In this document: positions 1 to 6,973 of the stretch, in pieces
Position numbering within the stretch: position 1 is the stretch's first letter
Layout: each line of letters begins with the position of its first letter
Assembly: GCF_937880195.1 (NCBI RefSeq)
Contig: NZ_CALFLA010000012.1
Coordinates: 1-19,807, forward strand
Direction: 5' to 3'
Length of the DNA stretch: 19,807 nucleotides
Source of the DNA: an uncultured Blautia sp.
GTDB lineage: Bacteria; Bacillota; Clostridia; Lachnospirales; Lachnospiraceae
The notes under the pieces: generated by a model
Seen by the model: only the letters and a program-made list of their open reading frames with translations
Told to the model about the DNA's origin: nothing
The model's database searches: none
Translations under genes and position numbers: made by a program

Positions 1-8
1 ATAACTTA

Positions 9-209
9 TTATAATTTTGTAACATTAGCTGCCTGCATTCCGCGAGCGCCTTCTGTCAGATCATAAGTTACGGCCTGTCCCTCGTCAAGAGATTTGAATC
101 CTTCGCCGTTGATTGCAGAAAAGTGAACGAATACGTCTGCGCCATCCTCACCTGTGATGAAGCCATAGCCTTTTTCTGCGTTGAACCATTTTACAGTCCC
201 CTTGTTCAT
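9..209 (-). CDS. Cold-shock protein, CspA family
   Basis: This 66-residue protein is a complete single cold-shock domain. Proteins of this family bind single-stranded RNA and DNA and act as RNA chaperones in the cytoplasm, keeping mRNA open at low temperature or during fast growth. The nucleic-acid binding motifs are visible: KGYGFI (residues 13-18, RNP1) and VFVHF (residues 26-30, RNP2), with the aromatic residues W8, F16, F18, F27, H29 and F30. The length is normal for the family. The start is supported by a GGAGGTAA ribosome site at 213-220. The gene reads leftward, divergent from pyrF, and its stop codon lies almost at the window edge, so any terminator is outside. Paralogues are common, so I give no cspA/B/C symbol. 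Confidence 0.97.
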   Translation of the reverse strand: MNKGTVKWFNAEKGYGFITGEDGADVFVHFSAINGEGFKSLDEGQAVTYDLTEGARGMQAANVTKL

Positions 210-256
210 GATGTTACCTCCATAAAAATAAAAAGTTAAATGTCCATCTGACGAAA

Positions 257-318
257 AAAATCACCAGATTTTACAGACTATATCATGTAATATATAATCT
301 CTAAAAACTAGTGATTTT
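257..318 (-). promoter_or_regulatory. Structured 5' leader of the cold-shock mRNA
   Basis: Between the promoter and the ribosome site, 257-264 (AAAATCAC) is complementary to 311-318 (GTGATTTT). In the minus-strand RNA this stem can grow to 11 pairs (257-267 with 308-318) with one G-U pair. Nested inside are 266-270 with 296-300 and 271-275 with 286-290, separated by a 5-nt bulge; the inner stem competes for two bases with the outer one. Cold-shock mRNAs are known to carry long leaders that refold with temperature. That this one does so is an inference from position and pairing. Confidence 0.5.
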
Positions 319-344
319 ATATTAATAATGTAGATTGTGACTAG

Positions 345-373
345 ATTATATAGCTTAGACTTTAAATTGTCAA
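345..373 (-). promoter_or_regulatory. Consensus sigma-A promoter of the cold-shock gene
   Basis: Read on the minus strand, a perfect TTGACA (-35) lies at 373-368 and a perfect TATAAT (-10) at 350-345, separated by exactly 17 bp. Transcription should start near 338. That gives an untranslated leader of about 130 nt, long for this genome but typical of cold-shock mRNAs. Confidence 0.85.
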
Positions 374-436
374 GATTATTATTAATGTTTATAAAAAAGA
401 GAATTAAAAGGGAAACCTAAAAAAACACTTTATTTC

Positions 437-465
437 ATGACGCATTTCGTGTATGATAATATAAG
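437..465 (+). promoter_or_regulatory. Candidate pyrF promoter
   Basis: The best-spaced pair is ATGACG (437-442, 4 of 6 to TTGACA) and TATAAG (460-465, 5 of 6) with 17 bp between. An alternative -10 is TATGAT at 452-457, but its -35 would be poor. Transcription would start about 30 nt before the pyrF start codon. That leaves no room for a PyrR-type attenuator, and no terminator hairpin is visible in the leader. Confidence 0.45.
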
Positions 466-501
466 ATAAATCTGTAAAAATAATTTCAGGAGGAAATTTT
501 T

Positions 502-1431
502 ATGATCAATAAACTCGTAGATAAGATCAAAAAAACAAACGCACCTATCGTAGTAGGACTGGATCCAATGATGAACTACATTCCAAGCCAGATTCAGGAA
601 AAGGCATTTGCAGAATTTGGCGAAACTCTGGAGGGCGCGGCAGAAGCAATCTGGCAGTTTAATAAGGGAATCGTAGACGCTGTCCATGATCTGATCCCGG
701 CAGTAAAACCGCAGATCGCAATGTATGAACAGTTTGGCATTCCGGGACTTATGGCATATAAGAGAACCATAGATTACTGCAGGGAAAAAGATCTGGTAGT
801 GATCGGCGACATTAAAAGAGGCGATATCGGCTCTACATCTGCAGCCTATGCGGTAGGCCATCTGGGACATGTGCAGGTAGGTTCCAAGAAATATGCAGGA
901 TTTGACGAAGATTTTGCCACAGTGAATCCATACTTTGGCACAGATGGCGTAAAACCATTTGTTGATGTATGTAAGGAAGAGAATAAAGGTCTTTTTATTC
1001 TTGTTAAGACCTCTAACCCATCCAGCGGGGAATTTCAGGATCAAATGGTTGACGGACGTCCTCTCTATGAACTGGTAGGCGAGAAGGTTGCTCAGTGGGG
1101 CGAGGAACATATGGGCGATTCCTACAGCTATGTTGGAGCAGTTGTAGGAGCTACTTACCCGGAAATGGGCAAGGTACTTCGTAAACTGATGCCAAAAACA
1201 TTTATTCTTGTGCCAGGTTATGGCGCGCAGGGCGGAAAAGGCAAGGATCTTGTACATTTCTTTAATGAGGACGGACTTGGCGCTATTGTAAATTCTTCTC
1301 GTGGAATTATTGCCGCATACCGTCAGGACGCATACGCATCTTTTGGCGAGGCAAATTATGCAGACGCTTCCAGACAGGCAGTGAAGGATATGATCCAGGA
1401 TATCAGCGGAGCCCTTGAAGGCCGTAAATAA
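502..1431 (+). CDS. pyrF: Orotidine 5'-phosphate decarboxylase (long, type 2)
   Basis: The protein catalyses the last step of UMP synthesis, decarboxylation of orotidine monophosphate, in the cytoplasm. At 309 residues it belongs to the long subfamily rather than the ~230-residue Bacillus/E. coli form. The catalytic D-x-K-x-x-D cluster is intact in the stretch IGDIKRGDIGST (D103, K105, D108). Other family marks are VGLDP near residue 18, ILVKTSNPSSGEFQ near 165, VPGYGAQGGKG near 240 and NSSRGI near 265. The start is fixed by AGGAGG at 488-493, 8 nt before the ATG. The next gene, pyrK, follows after 30 nt, and pyrF-pyrK-pyrD is evidently one transcription unit. No oddities are seen. The identification is certain; only the exact promoter is uncertain. 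Confidence 0.98.
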   Translation: MINKLVDKIKKTNAPIVVGLDPMMNYIPSQIQEKAFAEFGETLEGAAEAIWQFNKGIVDAVHDLIPAVKPQIAMYEQFGIPGLMAYKRTIDYCREKDLVVIGDIKRGDIGSTSAAYAVGHLGHVQVGSKKYAGFDEDFATVNPYFGTDGVKPFVDVCKEENKGLFILVKTSNPSSGEFQDQMVDGRPLYELVGEKVAQWGEEHMGDSYSYVGAVVGATYPEMGKVLRKLMPKTFILVPGYGAQGGKGKDLVHFFNEDGLGAIVNSSRGIIAAYRQDAYASFGEANYADASRQAVKDMIQDISGALEGRK

Positions 1432-1461
1432 TGATCTTAATCCAGACGCAGGAGGAAACGC

Positions 1462-2244
1462 ATGAGTGAAAAAACAAAGAAAAGCTTAAAAATCGTGAGC
1501 CAGGAAGAAATCAGCAAAGATATTTACAGCATGTGGCTTCAGGCAGACGAGATGGCAGACGCTGCGAAGCCGGGACAGTTTCTTTCTCTTTATACAAGAG
1601 ATGGAAGCAAACTGCTTCCTCGTCCCATCAGTATCTGTGAAATAGACAGAGAAAAAAGAAGGATCCGTCTTGTTTACCGTGTCACAGGAAAAGGCACAGG
1701 AACCGAGGCTTTTTCCAGGCTTCATGCAGGCGTACCGGTTGAAGTTCTGGGACCTCTTGGAAATGGATTTCCGCTGGAAGAAGCCAAAGGCAAACGGGTA
1801 TTCCTTATGGGAGGCGGAATCGGGATTCCGCCAATGCTCCAGACAGCAAAGGAACTGGATGCACAGAAAACAGCAGTTTTGGGCTACCGCGACCAGTTAT
1901 TTTTAAATGAAGAATTTGAAAAATATGCAGATGTGTTTGTAGCTACTGAAGATGGAAGCGCAGGAACAAAGGGAAATGTTATGGATGCGATCCGTGAAAA
2001 CGCTCTGGAGGCAGACGTGATCTTTGCCTGCGGCCCTACCCCCATGCTTCGCGCCATCAAGACGTATGCGGAAGAAAAGAACATACCATGCTGGATTTCC
2101 ATGGAGGAAAGAATGGCCTGCGGCGTAGGCGCCTGCCTTGCCTGCGTATGCAAATCCAAAGAGGTTGACAGCCATTCTCACGTACACAACAAGCGGGTCT
2201 GCAAAGACGGCCCGGTATTTCTTAGTACGGAGGTGGAATTATGA
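1462..2244 (+). CDS. pyrK: Dihydroorotate dehydrogenase electron-transfer subunit
   Basis: PyrK carries FAD and a [2Fe-2S] cluster and passes electrons from the PyrD active site to NAD+. Together with PyrDB it forms the class 1B heterotetramer. The 260-residue sequence shows a ferredoxin-reductase fold: the FAD-binding RPIS motif (54-57), the nucleotide-binding GGGIGIPP loop (117-124), FACGPTPML (188-196), and the iron-sulfur cysteines C220, C225, C228 and C247, with a further C230 close by. The length is normal. An AGGAGG ribosome site precedes the ATG by a few bases. The stop overlaps the pyrD start by 4 nt (ATGA), which suggests translational coupling and equal amounts of the two subunits. 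Confidence 0.98.
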   Translation: MSEKTKKSLKIVSQEEISKDIYSMWLQADEMADAAKPGQFLSLYTRDGSKLLPRPISICEIDREKRRIRLVYRVTGKGTGTEAFSRLHAGVPVEVLGPLGNGFPLEEAKGKRVFLMGGGIGIPPMLQTAKELDAQKTAVLGYRDQLFLNEEFEKYADVFVATEDGSAGTKGNVMDAIRENALEADVIFACGPTPMLRAIKTYAEEKNIPCWISMEERMACGVGACLACVCKSKEVDSHSHVHNKRVCKDGPVFLSTEVEL

Positions 2245-3146
2245 TAAAAACATCCGTGACACTTGCCGGAGTAGAGCTTAAAAACCCTGTAATGACAGCT
2301 TCAGGAACTTTTGGATCCGGTGAAGAGTACAGCGAGTTCGTAGATCTGAATAAGCTGGGAGCAGTGGTGACAAAAGGAGTTGCAAACGTACCATGGCCGG
2401 GAAATCCAACGCCCAGAGTAGCGGAAACTCCAAGCGGTATGCTGAATGCCATTGGACTTCAGAATCCGGGAATTGATGTTTTTTGTAAAAGGGACATCCC
2501 TTTCCTCAAAAAATACGACACCAAGATTATTGTGAATGTCTGCGGAAAAACTGCAGAGGATTACTGTGAAGTGGTGGAACGACTTGGAGACGAGCCTGTA
2601 GACCTTCTGGAGATCAATGTTTCCTGCCCCAACGTAAAAGAGGGCGGAATTGCTTTTGGACAGAATCCCAAGGCTCTGGAGGCAATCACAAAAGAAGTGA
2701 AAAAATATGCCAAACAGCCTATTATTATGAAACTGAGCCCAAATGTGACAGATATCACAGAGATGGCCAGAGCTGCAGAAGCAGGCGGCGCAGACGTCCT
2801 GTCTCTGATCAATACCCTTACAGGAATGAAGATAGATATTAACCGCAGAACTTTTGCTCTTGCAAACAGGACAGGAGGCATGTCTGGTCCAGCGGTAAAA
2901 CCCATAGCTGTACGTATGGTATACCAGGTGGCTCAGGCAGTGAACCTTCCTATCATTGGAATGGGTGGAATTGCCACTGCCGAGGATGCTCTTGAATTCC
3001 TTATGGCAGGAGCTACGGCAGTTTCTGTAGGAACCGCCAACTTTTTCAATCCTTATGCAACTGTGGAAGTTGCTAAGGGAATTGAAGATTTTATGCGCAG
3101 ACAAAAAGTGGAGGATATCAGGGAACTGATCGGCGCAGTGAAATAA
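2241..3146 (+). CDS. pyrD: Dihydroorotate dehydrogenase, class 1B catalytic subunit
   Basis: This FMN-containing TIM-barrel enzyme oxidises dihydroorotate to orotate. It is cytoplasmic and, with PyrK next door, uses NAD+ as final acceptor. In its 301 residues I see the class 1 marks: TASGTFG (19-25), GLQNPG (72-77), the NVSCPN segment whose C129 is the catalytic base of class 1 enzymes, KLSPN (164-168), the NTLTG/NRTGG stretch and the phosphate-binding GMGGI (240-244). A cysteine rather than a serine base separates it from membrane-bound class 2. GGAGGT at 2229-2234 supports the start. The gene is followed by a strong terminator-like hairpin, so the pyrFKD transcript probably ends there. Confidence 0.98.
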   Translation: MIKTSVTLAGVELKNPVMTASGTFGSGEEYSEFVDLNKLGAVVTKGVANVPWPGNPTPRVAETPSGMLNAIGLQNPGIDVFCKRDIPFLKKYDTKIIVNVCGKTAEDYCEVVERLGDEPVDLLEINVSCPNVKEGGIAFGQNPKALEAITKEVKKYAKQPIIMKLSPNVTDITEMARAAEAGGADVLSLINTLTGMKIDINRRTFALANRTGGMSGPAVKPIAVRMVYQVAQAVNLPIIGMGGIATAEDALEFLMAGATAVSVGTANFFNPYATVEVAKGIEDFMRRQKVEDIRELIGAVK

Positions 3147-3161
3147 TTGCAATTTGGAAAC

Positions 3162-3220
3162 AAGGGGCTGCTGTAAAACAGATCCGCAGAGACGGATAGA
3201 TTTACGGCGGACCCTTTTTT
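3162..3220 (+). terminator. Large intrinsic terminator or attenuator after pyrD
   Basis: A long compound hairpin: AAGGG (3162-3166) pairs with CCCTT (3212-3216), 3168-3177 pairs with 3201-3210 (two G-U pairs, one G-A mismatch just outside), and a closed inner hairpin ATCCG/CGGAT (3182-3186 with 3193-3197) caps it. Six T follow at 3215-3220. It has every mark of a Rho-independent terminator. It ends only 12 nt before the MATE start codon, so it may also act as a leader attenuator for that gene. Confidence 0.88.
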
Positions 3221-3232
3221 AGGGGAGAGATT

Positions 3233-4609
3233 ATGAAAAATAGTAAGACGAGTGATATGACAGTAGGGAATCCGGTAAAACTGATCATTCAGTTTATGAT
3301 TCCTATGTTTCTTGGAAATGTATTTCAGCAGTTTTATAATATTGCGGATTCTATTGTAGCCGGACAGTTTATCGGCGTAGACGCTTTGGCGGCTATAGGA
3401 AGTACCGGATCTTTGATGTTTTTTGTGACAGGATGGCTCAATGGATTGAGCAGCGGTTTTGCTATTATTGTTTCACAGATGTTTGGTGCAAAAAAATATG
3501 ATGATATGCGTCATTATGTGGCAATGTCTGTTTATCTGATGTTTGGTTTTACAGCAGTGATGACTGTGGGACTTCTTGCGCTGAACGAGCCGATCCTGCG
3601 CCTTATGAATTCGCCGGAAGAGCTGATGGGAGACGTTATGGCATATATGGGGATCATTTATGCAGGATTGATCGTAACAGCAGCCTATAATGCTCTTGCA
3701 GCCTTTCTTCGGGCATTGGGGGATTCCAAATCTCCTTTGTATTTCCTGATCATTTCTGCTGTGATCAATGTGATTCTGGACATTGTGCTTATCAGATTCC
3801 TTGGAATGGGAGTGGAAGGCTGCGCTTATGCCACTGTGATCGCTCAGGCAATTTCGGCAGTATGCTGCCTTGTTTATATTGTTAAGAAATATCCGATTCT
3901 TCATTTGGAAAAAAAGAATTTTGAACTTCGCAAAGGCAGCTTTGGACGTTTGATGGCACTTGGTATTCCTATGGCGCTGCAGTTTTCCATTACGGCAATC
4001 GGAACCATTATCGTTCAGGGAGCTGTAAATGTGTATGGAGCTGTCCATATGGCAGGATTTTCGGCAGCAGGAAAAATCCAGAACATTATCACCATGGTTG
4101 CGGTATCTATGGGAGCCACCATTGCTACCTATGTGGGACAGAACCGAGGCGCAGGGCGGATGGACCGTGTACGGGAAGGCGTCCGTTATTCATGGATCAT
4201 GCTTTTGATCTGGAGTGCCATCGAGATGGCTCTGATGTTCTTTTTTGGAAAATATTTTACCCACCTTTTTATCAGTCCATCAGAAACAGAGGTTGTGGCT
4301 GTGTCTGTAACATATTTCAAAACCGTGTTTTGGGCCTATCCGTTTCTTTGTACAATCTTTCTGTTTCGAAACGCTCTGCAGGGAATGGGATATGGACTGG
4401 TTCCCATGCTGGGAGGGGTGTTTGAGTTAGTGGCTAGAGCCGGCATTGTGATGCTGGTAGCAGGAAAAACAAGTTTTGCAGGAGTCTGCCTTGCAGATCC
4501 GGCGGCCTGGATCGCTGCGCTGATCCCGTTGATTCCTTATTATTTCTATGTCATGAAAAAATACAAAAAGGTTTCTTCTGTTTCTGTAAAAGCCACTCAT
4601 AGCGTCTGA
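3233..4609 (+). CDS. MATE family multidrug/cation efflux transporter
   Basis: A 458-residue integral membrane protein of the MATE (NorM/DinF-like) family, which exports drugs or metabolites in exchange for Na+ or H+. The sequence has the expected two homologous halves of six hydrophobic segments. The first half opens with IIQFMIPMFLGNVFQQFYNI (about residues 18-37) and continues with AGQFIG and SQMFGAKK; the second opens with LMALGIPMALQF and contains the matching YVGQNRGAG stretch. The C-terminus is basic. The substrate cannot be told from sequence. GGGGAGAG at 3222-3229 is the ribosome site, directly behind the terminator-like hairpin. There is no space for a promoter between them, so expression must come from read-through or from a promoter further upstream. 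It sits between pyrD and pyrE without an obvious link to pyrimidine synthesis. Confidence 0.93.
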   Translation: MKNSKTSDMTVGNPVKLIIQFMIPMFLGNVFQQFYNIADSIVAGQFIGVDALAAIGSTGSLMFFVTGWLNGLSSGFAIIVSQMFGAKKYDDMRHYVAMSVYLMFGFTAVMTVGLLALNEPILRLMNSPEELMGDVMAYMGIIYAGLIVTAAYNALAAFLRALGDSKSPLYFLIISAVINVILDIVLIRFLGMGVEGCAYATVIAQAISAVCCLVYIVKKYPILHLEKKNFELRKGSFGRLMALGIPMALQFSITAIGTIIVQGAVNVYGAVHMAGFSAAGKIQNIITMVAVSMGATIATYVGQNRGAGRMDRVREGVRYSWIMLLIWSAIEMALMFFFGKYFTHLFISPSETEVVAVSVTYFKTVFWAYPFLCTIFLFRNALQGMGYGLVPMLGGVFELVARAGIVMLVAGKTSFAGVCLADPAAWIAALIPLIPYYFYVMKKYKKVSSVSVKATHSV

Positions 4610-4628
4610 TAAGCGCTGACAGAATCCA

Positions 4629-4661
4629 TTGATTGAAAAAAAATACAGAATATGATAGAAT
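4629..4661 (+). promoter_or_regulatory. pyrE promoter
   Basis: Two overlapping sigma-A solutions are seen: TTGAAA (4633-4638) with TAGAAT (4656-4661) at 17 bp, and TTGATT (4629-4634) with TATGAT (4651-4656) at 16 bp. The first matches 5 of 6 in each box. Either gives a leader of about 50 nt and separates pyrE and the genes behind it from the MATE gene. No terminator is obvious between the MATE stop and this promoter. Confidence 0.7.
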
Positions 4662-4691
4662 AAAAATGATATAAACTTGGAAAAATGAAAA

Positions 4692-4714
4692 GGGCTTGCC
4701 CGTAAATACGGAGG
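4692..4714 (+). promoter_or_regulatory. Small alternative hairpins over the pyrE ribosome site
   Basis: GGG-CTTG-CCC-type pairing (4692-4694 with 4699-4701) and CCGT-AAAT-ACGG (4700-4703 with 4708-4711) share bases and exclude each other. The second covers the first bases of the ribosome site GGAGG (4710-4714). Both stems are short, so any effect on translation is speculative. Confidence 0.3.
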
Positions 4715-4718
4715 TTAA

Positions 4719-5405
4719 ATGAATATGGAACAGTATAAGCAGGAATTTATTCAGTTTATGGTAGACAGCAAGGTTCTGAAATTTGGTGAATTTACATTAA
4801 AGAGCGGAAGAAAATCCCCGTTTTTCATGAATGCCGGCGGATATGTAACTGGTTCTCAGTTAAAGAAGCTGGGAGAATATTATGCAAAGGCTATCCACGA
4901 TAAATACGGCGATGATTTCGACGTTTTATTCGGACCTGCCTATAAGGGGATTCCTTTAAGCGTAGTGACTGCTATTGCATACAGCGAGCTTTATGGAAAA
5001 GAAGTACGTTACTGCTCTGACCGTAAAGAAGAAAAGGATCACGGCGCAGATAAGGGAAGCTTTTTAGGAAGCTCTTTAAAAGACGGAGACAGGGTCATCA
5101 TGATCGAGGATGTTACTACTTCCGGCAAGTCTATGGAGGAAACCGTTCCCAAGGTAAAGGGAGCGGCAGACGTTACCATTGTAGGACTTATGGTTTCTTT
5201 GAACCGCATGGAAATTGGAAAGGGCGGCGAGAAATGCGCTCTTGACGAGGTGAAGGATCTGTACGGATTTGATACGGCTGCCATTGTGGATATGGCAGAG
5301 GTAACAGAATATCTCTATAACAAAGAGATCGACGGACAGGTGATCATTGACGATACGATCAAAGCTGCCATTGATGATTATTACCGTCAGTACGGAGTAA
5401 AATAG
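4719..5405 (+). CDS. pyrE: Orotate phosphoribosyltransferase
   Basis: PyrE joins orotate to PRPP to give orotidine monophosphate, the substrate of PyrF. The 228-residue protein has the type I phosphoribosyltransferase fold: FTLKSGRKSPFF (25-36), FGPAYKGIPL (71-80), the flexible catalytic loop DRKEEKDHG (101-109) and the PRPP-binding motif VIMIEDVTTSGKS (126-138) with its acidic pair E130-D131. Two starts are possible. The ATG at 4719 is 4 nt from GGAGG (4710-4714), and the in-frame ATG at 4725 is 10 nt away; neither spacing is ideal, and the two proteins differ by only two residues. It is set apart from pyrFKD and heads a group of six genes packed on the same strand. Confidence 0.97.
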   Translation: MNMEQYKQEFIQFMVDSKVLKFGEFTLKSGRKSPFFMNAGGYVTGSQLKKLGEYYAKAIHDKYGDDFDVLFGPAYKGIPLSVVTAIAYSELYGKEVRYCSDRKEEKDHGADKGSFLGSSLKDGDRVIMIEDVTTSGKSMEETVPKVKGAADVTIVGLMVSLNRMEIGKGGEKCALDEVKDLYGFDTAAIVDMAEVTEYLYNKEIDGQVIIDDTIKAAIDDYYRQYGVK

Positions 5406-5416
5406 GAGGTTTTGCC

Positions 5417-5569
5417 ATGAATGAAAGGATATACAAAACAATGGCAAGAACAGGGGCCTGCAGTCTGGCAGTAGGCATTGTTACCCTGGTGACAGGAATT
5501 GCGGCAGGCATTCTGATGATCGTCAGCGGAGCAAGACTTTTAAAAAGAAAATCAGAGATCCTGATTTAA
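5417..5569 (+). CDS. Small single-span membrane protein, 50 residues
   Basis: A short gene 11 nt behind pyrE, with an excellent AGGAGG (5404-5409) whose first bases overlap the pyrE stop codon. The product starts MNERIYKTMARTG, has one hydrophobic span from about residue 15 to 37 rich in Gly, Ala, Val and Ile, and ends in a basic stretch LLKRKSEILI. The basic tail suggests a C-terminus inside the cell. I recognise no family or function. Its strong ribosome site, close spacing and clean membrane profile make a real gene likely. Its TAA stop is in the same frame as the VanZ-like gene, which begins three codons later. Confidence 0.75.
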   Translation: MNERIYKTMARTGACSLAVGIVTLVTGIAAGILMIVSGARLLKRKSEILI

Positions 5570-5578
5570 CAGACAGCG

Positions 5579-6052
5579 TTGAGAGATCATACGAAACGCA
5601 GGATCCGGCAGACGGGCGTTGTGCTTTTTATCCTGTATGTGCTGCTTCTTATCTATTTTCTGTTTTTTGCAGAAGAGTACGGCCGTATGGCAGAGGTGGA
5701 GCGCATATATCGGTATAATCTGAAACCTTTTGTAGAAATCCAGAGATTTTGGACCTACAGAAATCAGTTAGGCCTGTCTGCCTTTTTTATGAATATTTTT
5801 GGGAATGTGATTGGATTCATTCCTTTTGGGTTTATTCTGCCGGTCATCGGCCGGAGATGGCGCAGCGGATTCCTGATCGTGTTGTCTGGATTTTGTTTAA
5901 GCCTTTGTGTGGAAACAATACAGCTTGTAACAAAGGTTGGATGCTTTGATGTGGACGATCTGATTTTAAATACGGCGGGAGCAGCGGCAGGATACCTGTT
6001 GTTTGCATTTTGTAATTATCTGAGGAGAAAACATTATGGCGAAAAGATATAG
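5579..6052 (+). CDS. VanZ-like membrane protein
   Basis: A 157-residue protein of the VanZ-like family, integral to the membrane. The founding member gives low-level teicoplanin resistance, but most members have unknown roles. Visible marks are NLKPF (47-51), the MNIFGNVIGFIPFG stretch (71-84), SLCVETIQL (108-116) and the signature GCFDVDDLILNTAGAAAGY (121-139). Four hydrophobic spans are seen: about 14-30, 69-90, 97-113 and 130-146. The start is TTG at 5579, the first possible start after an in-frame stop. It preserves a basic N-terminus ahead of the first span but has no recognisable ribosome site, so translation probably depends on ribosomes ending on the 50-residue gene 9 nt upstream. A GTG at 5621 would cut into the first span. 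The 3' end overlaps the next gene by 17 nt. Confidence 0.88.
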   Translation: MRDHTKRRIRQTGVVLFILYVLLLIYFLFFAEEYGRMAEVERIYRYNLKPFVEIQRFWTYRNQLGLSAFFMNIFGNVIGFIPFGFILPVIGRRWRSGFLIVLSGFCLSLCVETIQLVTKVGCFDVDDLILNTAGAAAGYLLFAFCNYLRRKHYGEKI

Positions 6053-6350
6053 ATACTCGTTTGCAAAAACAAAAGAAGCAAAAAAGGGGAAACTGTCAGT
6101 GGGACTGGCGGTTTCTTCTGTCCTTTTGTTTGTCGGGGCAGTTCTGACCGCATATGGGCTAGACGGAAGCTATGGTTTTGTTGTAGGGGGAATCTGTCTT
6201 TTTGCCACTTTGCTTTCCGTTTACGGATTTATAATGGGACTTTCAAGTTTTTCTGAAGAAAAGCGTATGCATCGAACCAGTATGGTAGGGTCTATTTTGA
6301 ATGGGATCCTTATGGTTGGATGGCTGGGCTTTTTTTTGATGGGAGTATAA
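6036..6350 (+). CDS. Small membrane protein, possibly DUF6142-like
   Basis: The 104-residue product has a basic N-terminus (MAKRYRYSFAKTKEAKKGK) followed by three hydrophobic spans at about 21-42, 46-70 and 84-103. It resembles, from memory only, a small uncharacterised membrane family of Lachnospiraceae (DUF6142). No catalytic residue is visible and the role is unknown. The start lies inside the VanZ-like gene, with a GAGGAG ribosome site at 6022-6027, so the two genes overlap by 17 nt in different frames and are probably co-translated. The next gene begins 1 nt after its stop. Confidence 0.8.
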   Translation: MAKRYRYSFAKTKEAKKGKLSVGLAVSSVLLFVGAVLTAYGLDGSYGFVVGGICLFATLLSVYGFIMGLSSFSEEKRMHRTSMVGSILNGILMVGWLGFFLMGV

Positions 6351-6351
6351 A

Positions 6352-6939
6352 ATGGAACGGTTACGACAGCAGATGGAGTTCATCGTTGAGGTGGACAAGG
6401 TAAAAAATATTATGCGTCAGACATATCTCTCTGATGCAGGGCGAAAAGAAAATGATGCGGAGCATTCCTGGCACCTGGCCCTTATGGCTGTGCTCCTTAA
6501 GGAATATTCCAATGAAGAAGTGGATCTTTCCAAAGTGGTTCCCATGGTCTTGATCCACGATCTGGTGGAGATCGACGCAGGGGATACTTATGCTTATGAT
6601 GAAGTGGGGGCGGCAACTAAGGCAGAAAGAGAATCAAAAGCCGCAGACAGGATTTTTGGCCTTTTGCCGGAAGATCAGAAAAAATGGTTCCGGGAATTAT
6701 GGGAAGAATTTGAGGAATATCAGACTCCGGAAGCCAGGTTTGCCCATGTGCTGGATAATTGTCAGCCCCTTCTTCTGAATGATGCGTCAGGCGGCAGAAG
6801 CTGGGCAGAGCATGGAGTCAAAAAAAGCCAGATTTATAAAAGAAACCAGTATACAGGGGAAGGATCCCGTGAAATCTGGGAATATATGAAAGAGCTGATT
6901 GACAAACACATTGATCTGGGAAATGTGATCGATGAATGA
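6352..6939 (+). CDS. HD-domain 5'-deoxynucleotidase (YfbR/HDDC2-like)
   Basis: A 195-residue metal-dependent phosphohydrolase of the HD superfamily, in the group of E. coli YfbR and human HDDC2, which remove the 5'-phosphate from deoxynucleoside monophosphates. The metal and substrate residues are in order: H38 in DAEHSWHLALM, the H69-D70 pair in VLIHDLVEIDAGD with E73 and D78, and D135 in HVLDNCQPLL. The length fits this group (about 200) rather than larger HD proteins with signalling domains. A short GGGAG at 6341-6345 serves as ribosome site inside the end of the preceding gene. Its place in the pyrE operon suits a nucleotide-pool role. The exact substrate is an inference from the family. 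Confidence 0.85.
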   Translation: MERLRQQMEFIVEVDKVKNIMRQTYLSDAGRKENDAEHSWHLALMAVLLKEYSNEEVDLSKVVPMVLIHDLVEIDAGDTYAYDEVGAATKAERESKAADRIFGLLPEDQKKWFRELWEEFEEYQTPEARFAHVLDNCQPLLLNDASGGRSWAEHGVKKSQIYKRNQYTGEGSREIWEYMKELIDKHIDLGNVIDE

Positions 6940-6973
6940 GCAGTCAGAGGTAAATGTTTTGAGAGGAGACAGT

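Noticed and set aside
466..501. PyrR attenuator in the pyrF leader
   Set aside because: The leader is only about 30 nt and contains no terminator or anti-terminator stems.
430..1257. A 275-codon open frame on the minus strand opposite pyrF
   Set aside because: Its protein is rich in Cys, His, Phe and Ile without domain logic, it has no ribosome site and it lies wholly over a certain pyrF; it is a shadow frame.
2301..3152. A 283-codon minus-strand frame opposite pyrD
   Set aside because: Same low-complexity composition and complete overlap with pyrD; no start signals.
6932..6973. Start of the M29 protein at ATG 6932
   Set aside because: No ribosome site; the in-frame ATG at 6974 has AGGAG at proper spacing.
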